Source of the DNA: Paracoccaceae bacterium
GTDB lineage: Bacteria > Pseudomonadota > Alphaproteobacteria > Rhodobacterales > Rhodobacteraceae
Direction of reading: 5' to 3'
NCBI GenBank assembly: GCA_020832655.1
Contig: JAFIEF010000029.1
Location: 1-36,939 of the forward strand
Length of the DNA stretch: 36,939 bases
The first letter of the stretch is position 1. Each line of letters starts with the position of its first letter. A model generated the notes under the pieces. The model was not told the origin of the DNA and did not search any database. It worked only from the letters and a program-made list of their open reading frames with translations. A program made the translations under genes and the position numbers. Shown in pieces: positions 8,413 through 15,707 of the stretch.

Positions 8413-9177
8413 GTGAAAAATCTGCTGATCCTGCTTTCCCTGCCCGCGCTGCTGGCGCTGTCTGGCTGTGACACCTCGCCGCCCTATTCGAACGTCATCG
8501 ACCGCACCGGGGGTGGGGTGGGGTTCAGCGATTATGCGCAATATATGCGCGCGCAGGAAGAATTGTCGCGCATTCGCAGGCAAGAAGCCACGCAGGCCCA
8601 GGCCAGCGGGCGCGCGACAGGGCCGCGCTTTGCCCATGCCGACACCGCGCAGCAGGGCGCGCATGGCGGCGGGCAGGATGTGGGGCGCGATGCCGTGGCG
8701 GCGGTGCGCGGCAGCGCGCAGTTACCGGCCCAGCCGCAGGCGCAGCCCCAGCAGGTTGCCAGCGCCAGCCCTGCGCCCTCCAGCGCCGGTGTCAGCGATC
8801 AGGGCTTCACCCCGCAGCCCTTTGGCACGCCCACGCAGAACCGCGTGGTGACGCGCGATCATGTGCCGCAGGTGCGCGTCAACCCTGATGAGCTTGGCAG
8901 CGGGCAGGAGGGGCCGAACCTCTTTGTCTATGCGCTCTCGACCCGCCATAATGTCGGCGACGAACGCTATACCCGTCGCCACCCGCTGCGCTGGCAGCGC
9001 TGGGAAGCGGCTTGCGCGCAATTCGCCACACAGGATCTGGCGCAAGAGGCGTTTCTGGCCGCGGGCGGGCCGGAACGTGACCCCAACCATCTGGACCCCG
9101 ATGGCGACGGGTTTGCCTGCTGGTGGGATCCGACGCCGTTTCGTCAGGCCGTGCATAATGTGCGCGCGCGCCAGTGA
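8413..9177 (+). CDS. Excalibur-domain-like lipoprotein
   Basis: A 254-residue predicted lipoprotein. The signal peptide KNLLILLSLPALLALSGC ends in a lipobox with Cys19. The middle (about 60-150) is Gln/Ala/Pro-rich and probably unstructured. The C-terminal 60 residues resemble the Excalibur calcium-binding domain (a cysteine, then DPDGDG at 228-233 followed by FAC). The GTG at 8413 is chosen because it gives a clean lipoprotein signal and is preceded by GGCGAG at 6 nt; in-frame ATGs upstream (8362, 8383) would place hydrophilic residues before the signal. It overlaps the amidase gene by 4 nt (GTGA), so the two are probably made together and act at the cell envelope. Confidence 0.75.
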   Translation: MKNLLILLSLPALLALSGCDTSPPYSNVIDRTGGGVGFSDYAQYMRAQEELSRIRRQEATQAQASGRATGPRFAHADTAQQGAHGGGQDVGRDAVAAVRGSAQLPAQPQAQPQQVASASPAPSSAGVSDQGFTPQPFGTPTQNRVVTRDHVPQVRVNPDELGSGQEGPNLFVYALSTRHNVGDERYTRRHPLRWQRWEAACAQFATQDLAQEAFLAAGGPERDPNHLDPDGDGFACWWDPTPFRQAVHNVRARQ

Positions 9178-9869
9178 GCGCGCCGCTTAAGCGCCCATCA
9201 CCGAATTTCGGGCCGCGTCGCGATGGGCTGCGCCCGTCGCTGGTGGTGCTGCACTACACCGGCATGGACAGCGTTGAGGCCGCGCTGGAGCGGCTTTGTG
9301 ATCCATGCGCACAGGTCTCGGCGCATTACCTGATCTGCCCGGCAGGCAGGCTGTGGCAGCTTGTCGATGAAGCGCAACGCGCCTGGCATGCGGGGGCGGG
9401 CGCGTGGCAGGGCATGCAGGATATCAATTCGCGCTCGATCGGGGTTGAACTGGCCAATGACGGGGAAACCCCGTTCCCGGACCCGCAGATACGGGTGCTG
9501 GAGCGGCTGCTGGCGCAGATCATGGCGCGCTGGCAGATCACGCCCGCAGATGTGATTGGCCATTCCGATATGGCCCCCATGCGCAAGGACGATCCCGGCC
9601 CCCGCTTTGACTGGCGCAGGCTGGCGCTTCAGGGGCTGGCCGTGTGGCCCGAAGGCATGGGGCCGGATTTGCCGCTGACGGATAGTCTGGACCGGATCGG
9701 CTACCCCCCGGCGGATGCCGATAAACGCCTGCACGCCTTTCGTGCCCGGTTTCGGCCCTGGGCCTGCGGGGCTGGGCAGGCGCAGCCGCGGGAGGGCGCG
9801 CAGGACCGGCGCCGCGCCAGCGCTGTGGCGGCCGGGTTTGACCGGGCACGCGAAGTCCCATCTGCATAG
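9174..9869 (+). CDS. N-acetylmuramoyl-L-alanine amidase (Amidase_2, AmpD/AmiD-like)
   Basis: A 231-residue zinc amidase that cleaves the MurNAc-L-Ala bond of peptidoglycan or its fragments. The zinc ligands are visible as His27 (VLHYTG), His130 (IGHSDM) and Asp140, with Lys138 in the usual position before Asp; the His/+8 Lys/+10 Asp spacing is that of AmpD and AmiD. SAHYLI at 50-54 is also typical. The catalytic domain ends near residue 155. The remaining 75 residues carry a short helical LDRIGY...FRARFRP segment seen in AmiD-like proteins and then a low-complexity Arg/Ala tail. No signal peptide is apparent, which favours a cytoplasmic, AmpD-like recycling role. It starts with GTG inside the stop of the lipoprotein gene. 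Confidence 0.9.
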   Translation: MSAPLKRPSPNFGPRRDGLRPSLVVLHYTGMDSVEAALERLCDPCAQVSAHYLICPAGRLWQLVDEAQRAWHAGAGAWQGMQDINSRSIGVELANDGETPFPDPQIRVLERLLAQIMARWQITPADVIGHSDMAPMRKDDPGPRFDWRRLALQGLAVWPEGMGPDLPLTDSLDRIGYPPADADKRLHAFRARFRPWACGAGQAQPREGAQDRRRASAVAAGFDRAREVPSA

Positions 9870-9884
9870 TCAGAACCTTCGCGC

Positions 9885-9972
9885 GCGCGCCGGGCCCCCG
9901 GGGGGAACCCCCACGGGCCGCCCCCCCCCGGGGCGGGGGGGGGGGGGGGGGGGGGGCGCCCCTTGGGGGCGC
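9885..9972. other. G/C homopolymer-rich intergenic patch with nested hairpins
   Basis: Between the convergent amidase and fabI genes lies a patch with almost no A or T. It includes C9 (9921-9929), G22 (9935-9956) and a 7-bp hairpin at 9956-9972 (GCGCCCC ... GGGGCGC). A bidirectional terminator would be expected here. The G22 run resembles a two-colour-chemistry sequencing artefact or a collapsed hairpin in the assembly, so the exact sequence should not be trusted. Confidence 0.6.
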
Positions 9973-9982
9973 AATGGTCGGA

Positions 9983-10771
9983 TCAGATATTGTCGACCTG
10001 CGGCATGCCCATCACATGATAGCCGCCATCGACATGGATGATCTCGCCGGTGGTATGCGCGCCATAATCGGATGCCAGATACACGGCGGTGCCGCCCACG
10101 CTTTCCAGCGTTGCATTGGTCCGCAGCGGGGCATTGGCCTCGGCATGGCGAAAGGTCTTGCGCGCGCCGCCAATTGCCGCCCCGGCAAGGGTCTTCATCG
10201 GGCCGGGGCTGATTGCGTTGACGCGGATGCCCTCTGGTCCCAGATCATTGGCCAGATACCGCACCGAGGATTCCAGCGCAGCTTTTGCCACGCCCATGAC
10301 ATTGTAAAAGGGTGTGACCGTGTTCGACCCCTGAAAGGTCAGCGTCAGCAGCGTGCCGCCATCTGGCATCAGTTCGGATGCCCGCCGCCCCAGGTCGATA
10401 AAGCTGTAGCAAGAGATTTCCAGACTGCGCGCGAAATTCGCGCGGCTGGTGTCGCGGAACCGGCCCGTCAGTTCCGCCTTGTCCGAAAATGCGATGGCAT
10501 GGACCAGAAAATCCATCCGCCCCCAATCGGATTTCAGCCGCTGAAAGGCGGCGTCCAGCGAGGCTTCATCGGTGACATCGACATCGAGCAGCAATTCCGA
10601 CCCGACCGAGGCCGCCAGCGGTTCAACCCGTTTGCCAAAAGCTTCGCCCTGATAGCTGAAGGCCAGCTCCGCCCCCTGATCGGCCATTGCTTTCGCAATG
10701 CCCCAGGCGATGGAGCGTTCATTGGCGACCCCCATGATCAGGCCGCGTTTTCCTGCCATCAAGCCTGTCAT
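9983..10771 (-). CDS. fabI: Enoyl-[acyl-carrier-protein] reductase (NADH)
   Basis: A 262-residue FabI, a short-chain dehydrogenase fold that performs the last step of fatty acid elongation. The cofactor motif GVANERSIAWGIA (14-26) and the catalytic pair Tyr156/Lys163 (FYNVMGVAK) are intact. Two positions differ from E. coli: Phe146 replaces the upstream Tyr, and HAIAF (91-95) has Ala where E. coli has Gly93, the main triclosan-resistance site. The ATG at 10771 is preferred to the preceding GTG because of the spacing from GAAAGGGG, which overlaps the fabB stop codon. It lies 12 nt downstream of fabB, so the two form an operon. Confidence 0.95.
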   Translation of the reverse strand: MTGLMAGKRGLIMGVANERSIAWGIAKAMADQGAELAFSYQGEAFGKRVEPLAASVGSELLLDVDVTDEASLDAAFQRLKSDWGRMDFLVHAIAFSDKAELTGRFRDTSRANFARSLEISCYSFIDLGRRASELMPDGGTLLTLTFQGSNTVTPFYNVMGVAKAALESSVRYLANDLGPEGIRVNAISPGPMKTLAGAAIGGARKTFRHAEANAPLRTNATLESVGGTAVYLASDYGAHTTGEIIHVDGGYHVMGMPQVDNI

Positions 10772-10783
10772 CACCGGCCCCTT

Positions 10784-12013
10784 TCAGTCGCGATACGCGC
10801 TCATCACCAATGTCGCATTGGTGCCGCCAAAGCCGAAGCTGTTCGACAGGATCGAATCCATCTCCACCCCGTCGATCAATTCGCGCGCAATCTCGTCTTC
10901 GCGGATGGCCGGATCCAGTTCGGTGACATTCGCTGACGCCGTGATGAAGCTGCCCTGCATCATCAGCAATGAATAGATCGCCTCCTGCACGCCGGTTGCG
11001 CCAAGGCTGTGGCCGGTCAGCGATTTGGTTGACGAAATCGGCGGCACATTGCCTTCGCCAAAGATGCGCCGCACGGCTTCGACCTCGACCACATCGCCGG
11101 CCGGGGTAGAGGTGCCATGCGCGTTGATATAGCTGATCCTGCGCCCTTCGGGCAGGGTTGACAGCGCCAGCCGCATCGAGCGTTCGCCGCCCTCGCCCGA
11201 GGGGGCGACCATGTCATGCCCGTCCGATGTCGCGCCATAGCCGGTAACTTCGGCATAGATTTTCGCGCCGCGGGCTTTTGCGTGTTCCAGTTCTTCCAGC
11301 ACCAGCATGCCGCCGCCGCCGCCGATCACGAACCCGTCGCGGGTGGCGTCAAAGGCACGCGCGGCTGTTTCGGGGGTGTCATTGTATTTCGATGACATCG
11401 CGCCCATTGCGTCGAACAGGCAGGACAGCGTCCAGTCCAGTTCCTCGCCGCCACCGGCAAAGATGATGTCCTGCTTGCCCATCTGGATCAGTTCGGCCGC
11501 ATTGCCGATGCAATGCGCCGAGGTCGAACAGGCCGAGGTGATTGAATAATTCACCCCCTTGATGCGGAACGGCGTGGCCAGACAGGCCGAATTCGTCGAT
11601 GACATGCAGCGCGTGACCATGAACGGCCCCATGCGCTTGGGGCTGCCCTTTTCGACCACGATCTTGTGGGCCTGAAACAGGTTGGAGGTGGACGGCCCGC
11701 CAGAGCCGGTGATCAGCCCGGTGCGGTCATTCGAGATATCGCTTTCGTCCAGCCCGGCATCGGCAATCGCCTGTTCCATTGCCAGAAAATTATAGGCCGC
11801 GCCCGCGCCCATGAAGCGCAGATTGCGTTTGTCGACATGGTCTTCCAGCGTGATCTGGGGTTTGCCATGCACCTGACTGCGAAAGCCGTGCTCGGCATAT
11901 TCGGGGGCAAACACGATCCCTGACCGCCCTGCGCGCAGGCTGTCGGTGACTTCGGCGGCAGAATTTCCGATGGGCGAGATGATCCCCAGCCCGGTGACAA
12001 CGACACGACGCAT
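10784..12013 (-). CDS. fabB: 3-oxoacyl-[acyl-carrier-protein] synthase I
   Basis: A 409-residue condensing enzyme of type II fatty acid synthesis. The thiolase-fold active site is complete: Cys162 (SACSTSAHC), His299 ([11 protein letters not shown]), Lys330 and His335 ([14 protein letters not shown]). The SACSTSAHC context and overall length favour FabB over FabF. FabB normally works with the isomerase FabA in unsaturated fatty acid synthesis; fabA is not in the 118 bp upstream, where a divergent YaiI-family gene starts instead. It is the first gene of a fabB-fabI operon. Confidence 0.95.
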   Translation of the reverse strand: MRRVVVTGLGIISPIGNSAAEVTDSLRAGRSGIVFAPEYAEHGFRSQVHGKPQITLEDHVDKRNLRFMGAGAAYNFLAMEQAIADAGLDESDISNDRTGLITGSGGPSTSNLFQAHKIVVEKGSPKRMGPFMVTRCMSSTNSACLATPFRIKGVNYSITSACSTSAHCIGNAAELIQMGKQDIIFAGGGEELDWTLSCLFDAMGAMSSKYNDTPETAARAFDATRDGFVIGGGGGMLVLEELEHAKARGAKIYAEVTGYGATSDGHDMVAPSGEGGERSMRLALSTLPEGRRISYINAHGTSTPAGDVVEVEAVRRIFGEGNVPPISSTKSLTGHSLGATGVQEAIYSLLMMQGSFITASANVTELDPAIREDEIARELIDGVEMDSILSNSFGFGGTNATLVMSAYRD

Positions 12014-12131
12014 TTGGTCCCCCTGAATTTTGTCCCGACCTGTCTATGGGAAGGGGGGGCTTGGGGCAAGGGGCGAAGCATCTTGCCTTGGGGGCGTGCT
12101 ATCGCTATCGCCCGCAAAAGGAGGGTCCAGA

Positions 12132-12584
12132 ATGGTGATCTATGTCGATGCCGATGCCTGCCCGGTCAAATCCGAGGTCGAGCGCGTTGGAACCCGCCAC
12201 CGCGTGGCGATGGCGATGGTGTCGAATGGCGGTATCCGCCCGTCGCAAAACCCGCTGATCGACACGGTCATCGTGGCCGAAGGGCCGGACGAGGCCGATA
12301 AATGGATTGCCGCGCGGGCAGGTGCGGGTGATGTGGTGATCACCAATGACATCCCGCTGGCAGCACTTTGCGTCGCCGCAGGGGCGCAGGTGCTGCGCCC
12401 CGACGGGCAGGAACTGACGCCACGCAATATTGGCAGCATTCTGGCCACGCGGGATCTGATGGCGGATTTGCGCGCGGCTGACCCGTTTCACAAGGGCGGC
12501 GGGCGCGGCTTCACCCGCGCCGACCGCTCGCGCTTTCTGGATGCGCTGGAACGCGCGCTGCGGCGGGCGGCACGCCCCGGCTGA
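12132..12584 (+). CDS. YaiI/YqxD family protein (UPF0178, DUF188)
   Basis: A 150-residue protein beginning [13 protein letters not shown], the family hallmark (DADACPV with two acidic residues and a Cys). It also has the internal [12 protein letters not shown] and [16 protein letters not shown] segments typical of UPF0178. The fold is PIN-like with acidic residues, suggesting a metal-dependent nuclease, but the function is not established. An excellent AAAAGGAGG site (12117-12125) fixes the start at 12132. It is divergent from fabB and convergent with hemN. Confidence 0.92.
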   Translation: MVIYVDADACPVKSEVERVGTRHRVAMAMVSNGGIRPSQNPLIDTVIVAEGPDEADKWIAARAGAGDVVITNDIPLAALCVAAGAQVLRPDGQELTPRNIGSILATRDLMADLRAADPFHKGGGRGFTRADRSRFLDALERALRRAARPG

Positions 12585-12594
12585 CACCCCCCCC

Positions 12595-12622
12595 CCAGAC
12601 GCCGGAAGACATATGCGTCTGG
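12595..12622. terminator. Bidirectional hairpin between convergent genes
   Basis: A perfect 8-bp stem, CCAGACGC (12595-12602) with GCGTCTGG (12615-12622), has a 12-nt loop. It sits in the 44 bp between the stops of the YaiI-family gene and hemN. There is no U-run, and a C10 run (12587-12596) adjoins the left arm. Confidence 0.5.
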
Positions 12623-12628
12623 CCCGCG

Positions 12629-13984
12629 TCACACCGCCGAGGAATGCCCGGTCTTGGCCATTGCATAGGCGTCGAACATGGTCGCGATCATCCGCGTTAG
12701 CGGGCGGCCTTCGGGGGGAATGGACAAGCCTTGCGCGTCGCAGCGGACAAATTTGCCAAAGCGCGTGCTGGCGTGGTTGAACAGCCGCTCCAGCGTCTCT
12801 GGATCGGCGCCATAGTCGCGGATCAGTTCGCGGCGGTTGATGGCGAAGTCGCACATCAGCGCCTCGATCGCCCGCCCGCGCCAGATATCTTCGGGTGTGA
12901 AGGCATGGCCGCGCATTGTCGCAAAGCGCCCGTTCTGGATGGCCTTTTTCCATTCGGCCGTGGCCGGGGCGTTCTGGGCATAGCCTTGCGGAAAGCGCGA
13001 GATCGACGACGCGCCCAGCCCGATCAGCACAGGCGCGGTGTCATCAGTATAGCCCTGAAAATTCCGCCGCAGCTTACCCTGTACTGCCGCGCGTGCCATG
13101 CCGTCATGGGGGCGTGCGAAATGGTCGATGCCGACCTCTTCATAGCCGTCCCACATGAACAGGCGGCGCGCAGTGTCGAAAAGCTCCAGCCGCTCTTCGG
13201 GGCGGGGCAGGGTTTCGGACGGAATCATCTGCTGGCGCCGCGCCATCCAGGGAACATGCGCGTAACCGTAAAGCGCCACGCGGTCCGGGTTCAGCGACAG
13301 CAGCTTCTGCACCGAATCGGAAATACGCTTCGGGGTCTGATGCGGCAGGCCATAGAGGATATCGGCATTCAGGCTGACAATCCCGCGTGCGCGCAACATG
13401 TCGGCCGCAGCCTTGGTGATCTCGAAGCTTTGGTCGCGCCCGATGATGCCCTGAATTTCGGGGTCGAAATCCTGCACCCCGATAGAAGCGCGGGTCATGC
13501 CCGATTCTGCCAGCGCGTCAAGCCGCGCGGCGTCGATCTCGTTCGGGTCGATCTCTACCGAGAATTCACCATCCTCGGCCAGCGGTGCGATATCGAAGAC
13601 ATGCGCGGCCAGATCGCGCATCTGTGCGGCAGGCAGCAATGTGGGCGTGCCCCCGCCCCAATGCAGCCGCGACAGACGCACGCCTTCGGGCAGGATGCTG
13701 CGCAGCATCTCCAGCTCGGCCTTGAGGGTGTCGACATAGGCCAGAACCGGCGCGTCGCTGCTTGTGCCCTGCGTGCGGCAGGCGCAGAACCAGCACAGCC
13801 GTCGGCAGAATGGCACATGCAGATAAAGCGAGATTTCGCTATGCGCGGGAATCGCCTGCACCCAGTCGGTGAACATGTCGGCAGGAAAGCCGCCCGCGAA
13901 CTGCGGCGCGGTCGGGTAGCTGGTATAACGCGGCACACGCGCGTCAAATAATCCCAGCATGGCAAGTTGCGAAAGATAAGACAT
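12629..13984 (-). CDS. hemN: Oxygen-independent coproporphyrinogen III oxidase
   Basis: A 451-residue radical SAM enzyme that decarboxylates coproporphyrinogen III to protoporphyrinogen IX without oxygen. The cluster motif is Cys60-X3-Cys64-X2-Cys67 followed by Cys69 (HVPFCRRLCWFCAC). The N-terminal RVPRYTSYPTAPQF and the downstream GGGTPTLL are also diagnostic of true HemN rather than HemW. The ATG at 13984 has no clear ribosome site. A perfectly placed FNR box lies 36-49 nt upstream, so the transcript may be nearly leaderless. It is divergent from fnrL. Confidence 0.95.
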   Translation of the reverse strand: MSYLSQLAMLGLFDARVPRYTSYPTAPQFAGGFPADMFTDWVQAIPAHSEISLYLHVPFCRRLCWFCACRTQGTSSDAPVLAYVDTLKAELEMLRSILPEGVRLSRLHWGGGTPTLLPAAQMRDLAAHVFDIAPLAEDGEFSVEIDPNEIDAARLDALAESGMTRASIGVQDFDPEIQGIIGRDQSFEITKAAADMLRARGIVSLNADILYGLPHQTPKRISDSVQKLLSLNPDRVALYGYAHVPWMARRQQMIPSETLPRPEERLELFDTARRLFMWDGYEEVGIDHFARPHDGMARAAVQGKLRRNFQGYTDDTAPVLIGLGASSISRFPQGYAQNAPATAEWKKAIQNGRFATMRGHAFTPEDIWRGRAIEALMCDFAINRRELIRDYGADPETLERLFNHASTRFGKFVRCDAQGLSIPPEGRPLTRMIATMFDAYAMAKTGHSSAV

Positions 13985-14019
13985 GGATGTAGGGTTATCC
14001 GCATGCCCGGACCCAAGCC

Positions 14020-14033
14020 TTGACATAGATCAA
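14020..14033. promoter_or_regulatory. FNR/FnrL box between hemN and fnrL
   Basis: TTGAC-ATAG-ATCAA matches the FNR consensus TTGAT-N4-ATCAA at 9 of 10 positions. Its centre is 42.5 nt upstream of the hemN start codon and 10.5 nt upstream of the fnrL start. A class II activator site at -41.5 would put the hemN start of transcription at about 13985-13987; a GATAAC -10-like hexamer (complement of 13994-13999) fits. For fnrL the box ends 3 nt before ATG, a position suited to autorepression. Confidence 0.85.
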
Positions 14034-14036
14034 CCC

Positions 14037-14786
14037 ATGACACGCATCACATCGAAATTTCAGACCACGCATGATTGTGCCGATTGTCCGATCCGGCACC
14101 GGGCCGTGTGCGCACGGTGTGAAGCCGATGAGCTGGCTCAGCTGGAGCAGATCAAGTATTATCGCAGCTTCGAAGCCGGACAGAATGTCGTATGGGCAGG
14201 CGATCAGATGGATTTCGTGGCCTCTGTCGTCACGGGCATCGCCACATTAAGCCAGACGATGGAAGATGGCCGCCGCCAGATGGTGGGGCTGTTGCTGCCA
14301 TCGGATTTCGTGGGTCGGCCGGGGCGCAACAATTCTGCCTATGATGTGGTTGCCGCGACCGATCTGGTGATGTGCTGCTTTCGAAAAAACCCCTTCGAAA
14401 ACATGATGTTGCGTACCCCGCATATTGGCCAGCGCCTGCTGGAAATGACGCTGGACGAACTGGATGCGGCGCGCGAATGGATGCTGCTTCTGGGGCGCAA
14501 GACGGCGCGCGAAAAGATCGCGAGCCTGCTGTGCATCATCGCGCGGCGGGACGCATCGCTGCAATTGCGTCAGTCCGATGGCGAGCTGCGCTTTGACCTG
14601 CCGCTGACGCGCGAGGCGATGTCGGAATATCTGGGGCTGACGCTGGAAACGGTGTCGCGTCAGATGTCGAGCTTGCGCAAGGAAGGGCTGATCATCACCG
14701 AGGGCAAGCGCCATATCATCATCCCGGATTTCGACAGCCTGCTGGAAGAAACCGGGGATGATTCGGATGGCGGCTTTCTGGTCTGA
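14037..14786 (+). CDS. fnrL: FNR-type oxygen-responsive transcriptional regulator FnrL
   Basis: A 249-residue Crp/Fnr regulator. Cys14, Cys17 and Cys25 (with Cys28) at the N-terminus and Cys113/Cys114 in the sensor domain supply the four ligands of an oxygen-labile 4Fe-4S cluster. The C-terminal winged helix carries ETVSR (204-208), the FNR-type recognition helix that reads TTGAT half sites. Without oxygen it should dimerise and control hemN, ccoN and ccoG through the boxes in this window. The ATG at 14037 gives the usual length; an upstream in-frame ATG at 13983 overlaps the hemN start codon on the other strand and would put the FNR box inside the coding region. No ribosome site is visible before 14037. 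Confidence 0.95.
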   Translation: MTRITSKFQTTHDCADCPIRHRAVCARCEADELAQLEQIKYYRSFEAGQNVVWAGDQMDFVASVVTGIATLSQTMEDGRRQMVGLLLPSDFVGRPGRNNSAYDVVAATDLVMCCFRKNPFENMMLRTPHIGQRLLEMTLDELDAAREWMLLLGRKTAREKIASLLCIIARRDASLQLRQSDGELRFDLPLTREAMSEYLGLTLETVSRQMSSLRKEGLIITEGKRHIIIPDFDSLLEETGDDSDGGFLV

Positions 14787-14922
14787 TCCCGGCTGGCCTT
14801 CTGACCCGCCGGAGCGATTTTCTTTCGTCAGACACTAGCTGTGATCGCTTGGGGGCTGCGTGCTGCCCCTTGGGTGTTTGCGTGCGACAACCTGCCGCCC
14901 TGCCATTTCGATGCCCGAATGC

Positions 14923-14936
14923 GTCAGAGTTCTGAC
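14923..14936. promoter_or_regulatory. Perfect 14-bp dyad (possible operator)
   Basis: GTCAGA-GT-TCTGAC is a perfect 6+6 inverted repeat with a 2-nt spacer, in the 273-bp gap between fnrL and the next gene and 124 nt before that gene's start. An AT-rich GTTAATATTGA stretch (14953-14963) just downstream could contain a promoter -10. The regulator is unknown. The rest of the gap shows only weak GC hairpins. Confidence 0.3.
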
Positions 14937-15059
14937 CTGAAATCGCCACAGCGTTAATATTGAGTTCACCAGCATCGGTGACGATTCGGGGTGTGGCGTG
15001 TGACAGCCACGCTGCCGCCGGATCATGCCGCGACGTGTTGGCCGAGGGGATGAATTCAT

Positions 15060-15647
15060 ATGTTCGATTGGGACAGGGATTGCGATGAGGTTCTGCACCA
15101 CACCAGGGTCGCGCCCCATGCGCGCCCGGTCGCGGGGGCAATGGAATCCCTTGATGGCGGCGATGCGCCGGTCCCGCGCTTGGTTGAGTTGCTGACACCG
15201 GCGCGGGCCATGCTGCTGGCTGCCGGGTTGGGCGTCGCCATGCTGATCCCAGAGCAGGTGGCCGACGCATCAAATGCCGCGCCGCTGGTTGATTTCGTGG
15301 CGCTGGCAGAACTATCGGCCCCCGCGCAGCCGGTGCCGCCCCCTGATCTGGAAGTGTATGATGAGACGCAGTATCGCGCTTTCATGGCCGGTCTGCGCGA
15401 TTTCGGGGATGCGCAGCTTCGCGATTATGCCGACTTGATTGCGCAGGATATGGATCGCTCTGCCGGGTTTCTGAAGCCTGCTTTCCGCGATGCGCTGCGG
15501 GTAACGCAGCATGAAATGGGCCAGCGCGGGCTGAGTTTGCAGGCAGAGCTGCCGATACGTCTGGACAGCCTTGCAGATGGGGGCGGGTCTTGCAAAACAG
15601 AAATGGCCGGGCTTGCATTGCTGCCCGTTCCTGATGAACTTTGCTGA
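15060..15647 (+). CDS. Unidentified membrane-anchored protein in the FnrL/cbb3 island
   Basis: A 195-residue protein I do not recognise. It has a short acidic cytoplasmic N-terminus, one hydrophobic segment (about 48-66, ending LIPEQVADA) that could be an anchor or uncleaved signal, a proline-rich linker (SAPAQPVPPPD), and then an alpha-helical charged domain (about 98-155, FMAGLRDFGDAQLRDYADLI). The C-terminal tail has two cysteines (Cys156-type SCK and the final Cys195). GAGGGG about 10 nt before ATG supports the start. It lies between fnrL and the convergent usp gene and ends at a strong hairpin. The position suggests a role in microaerobic metabolism, but this is inference only. Confidence 0.6.
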   Translation: MFDWDRDCDEVLHHTRVAPHARPVAGAMESLDGGDAPVPRLVELLTPARAMLLAAGLGVAMLIPEQVADASNAAPLVDFVALAELSAPAQPVPPPDLEVYDETQYRAFMAGLRDFGDAQLRDYADLIAQDMDRSAGFLKPAFRDALRVTQHEMGQRGLSLQAELPIRLDSLADGGGSCKTEMAGLALLPVPDELC

Positions 15648-15693
15648 CAGGGCCGCGCGCGCGTGATTGGCCAGCGCCGCGCGCGGCCCTGTC
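15646..15693. terminator. Strong bidirectional hairpin between convergent genes
   Basis: A 16-bp perfect stem, 15646-15661 pairing with 15678-15693 (GACAGGGCCGCGCGCG and its complement), has a 16-nt loop. It begins inside the stop codon of the unidentified gene and ends 15 nt before the usp stop, so it can serve both. The flank toward + has only TTGT, so it is not a classic U-tract terminator in sequence, though the stem is very stable. Confidence 0.75.
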
Positions 15694-15707
15694 TTGTCGC
15701 CTGCGGA

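Noticed and set aside
14787-15059. tRNA or small RNA gene in the fnrL downstream gap
   Set aside because: No cloverleaf-like arms or T-loop sequence; only short GC stems and one operator-like dyad.
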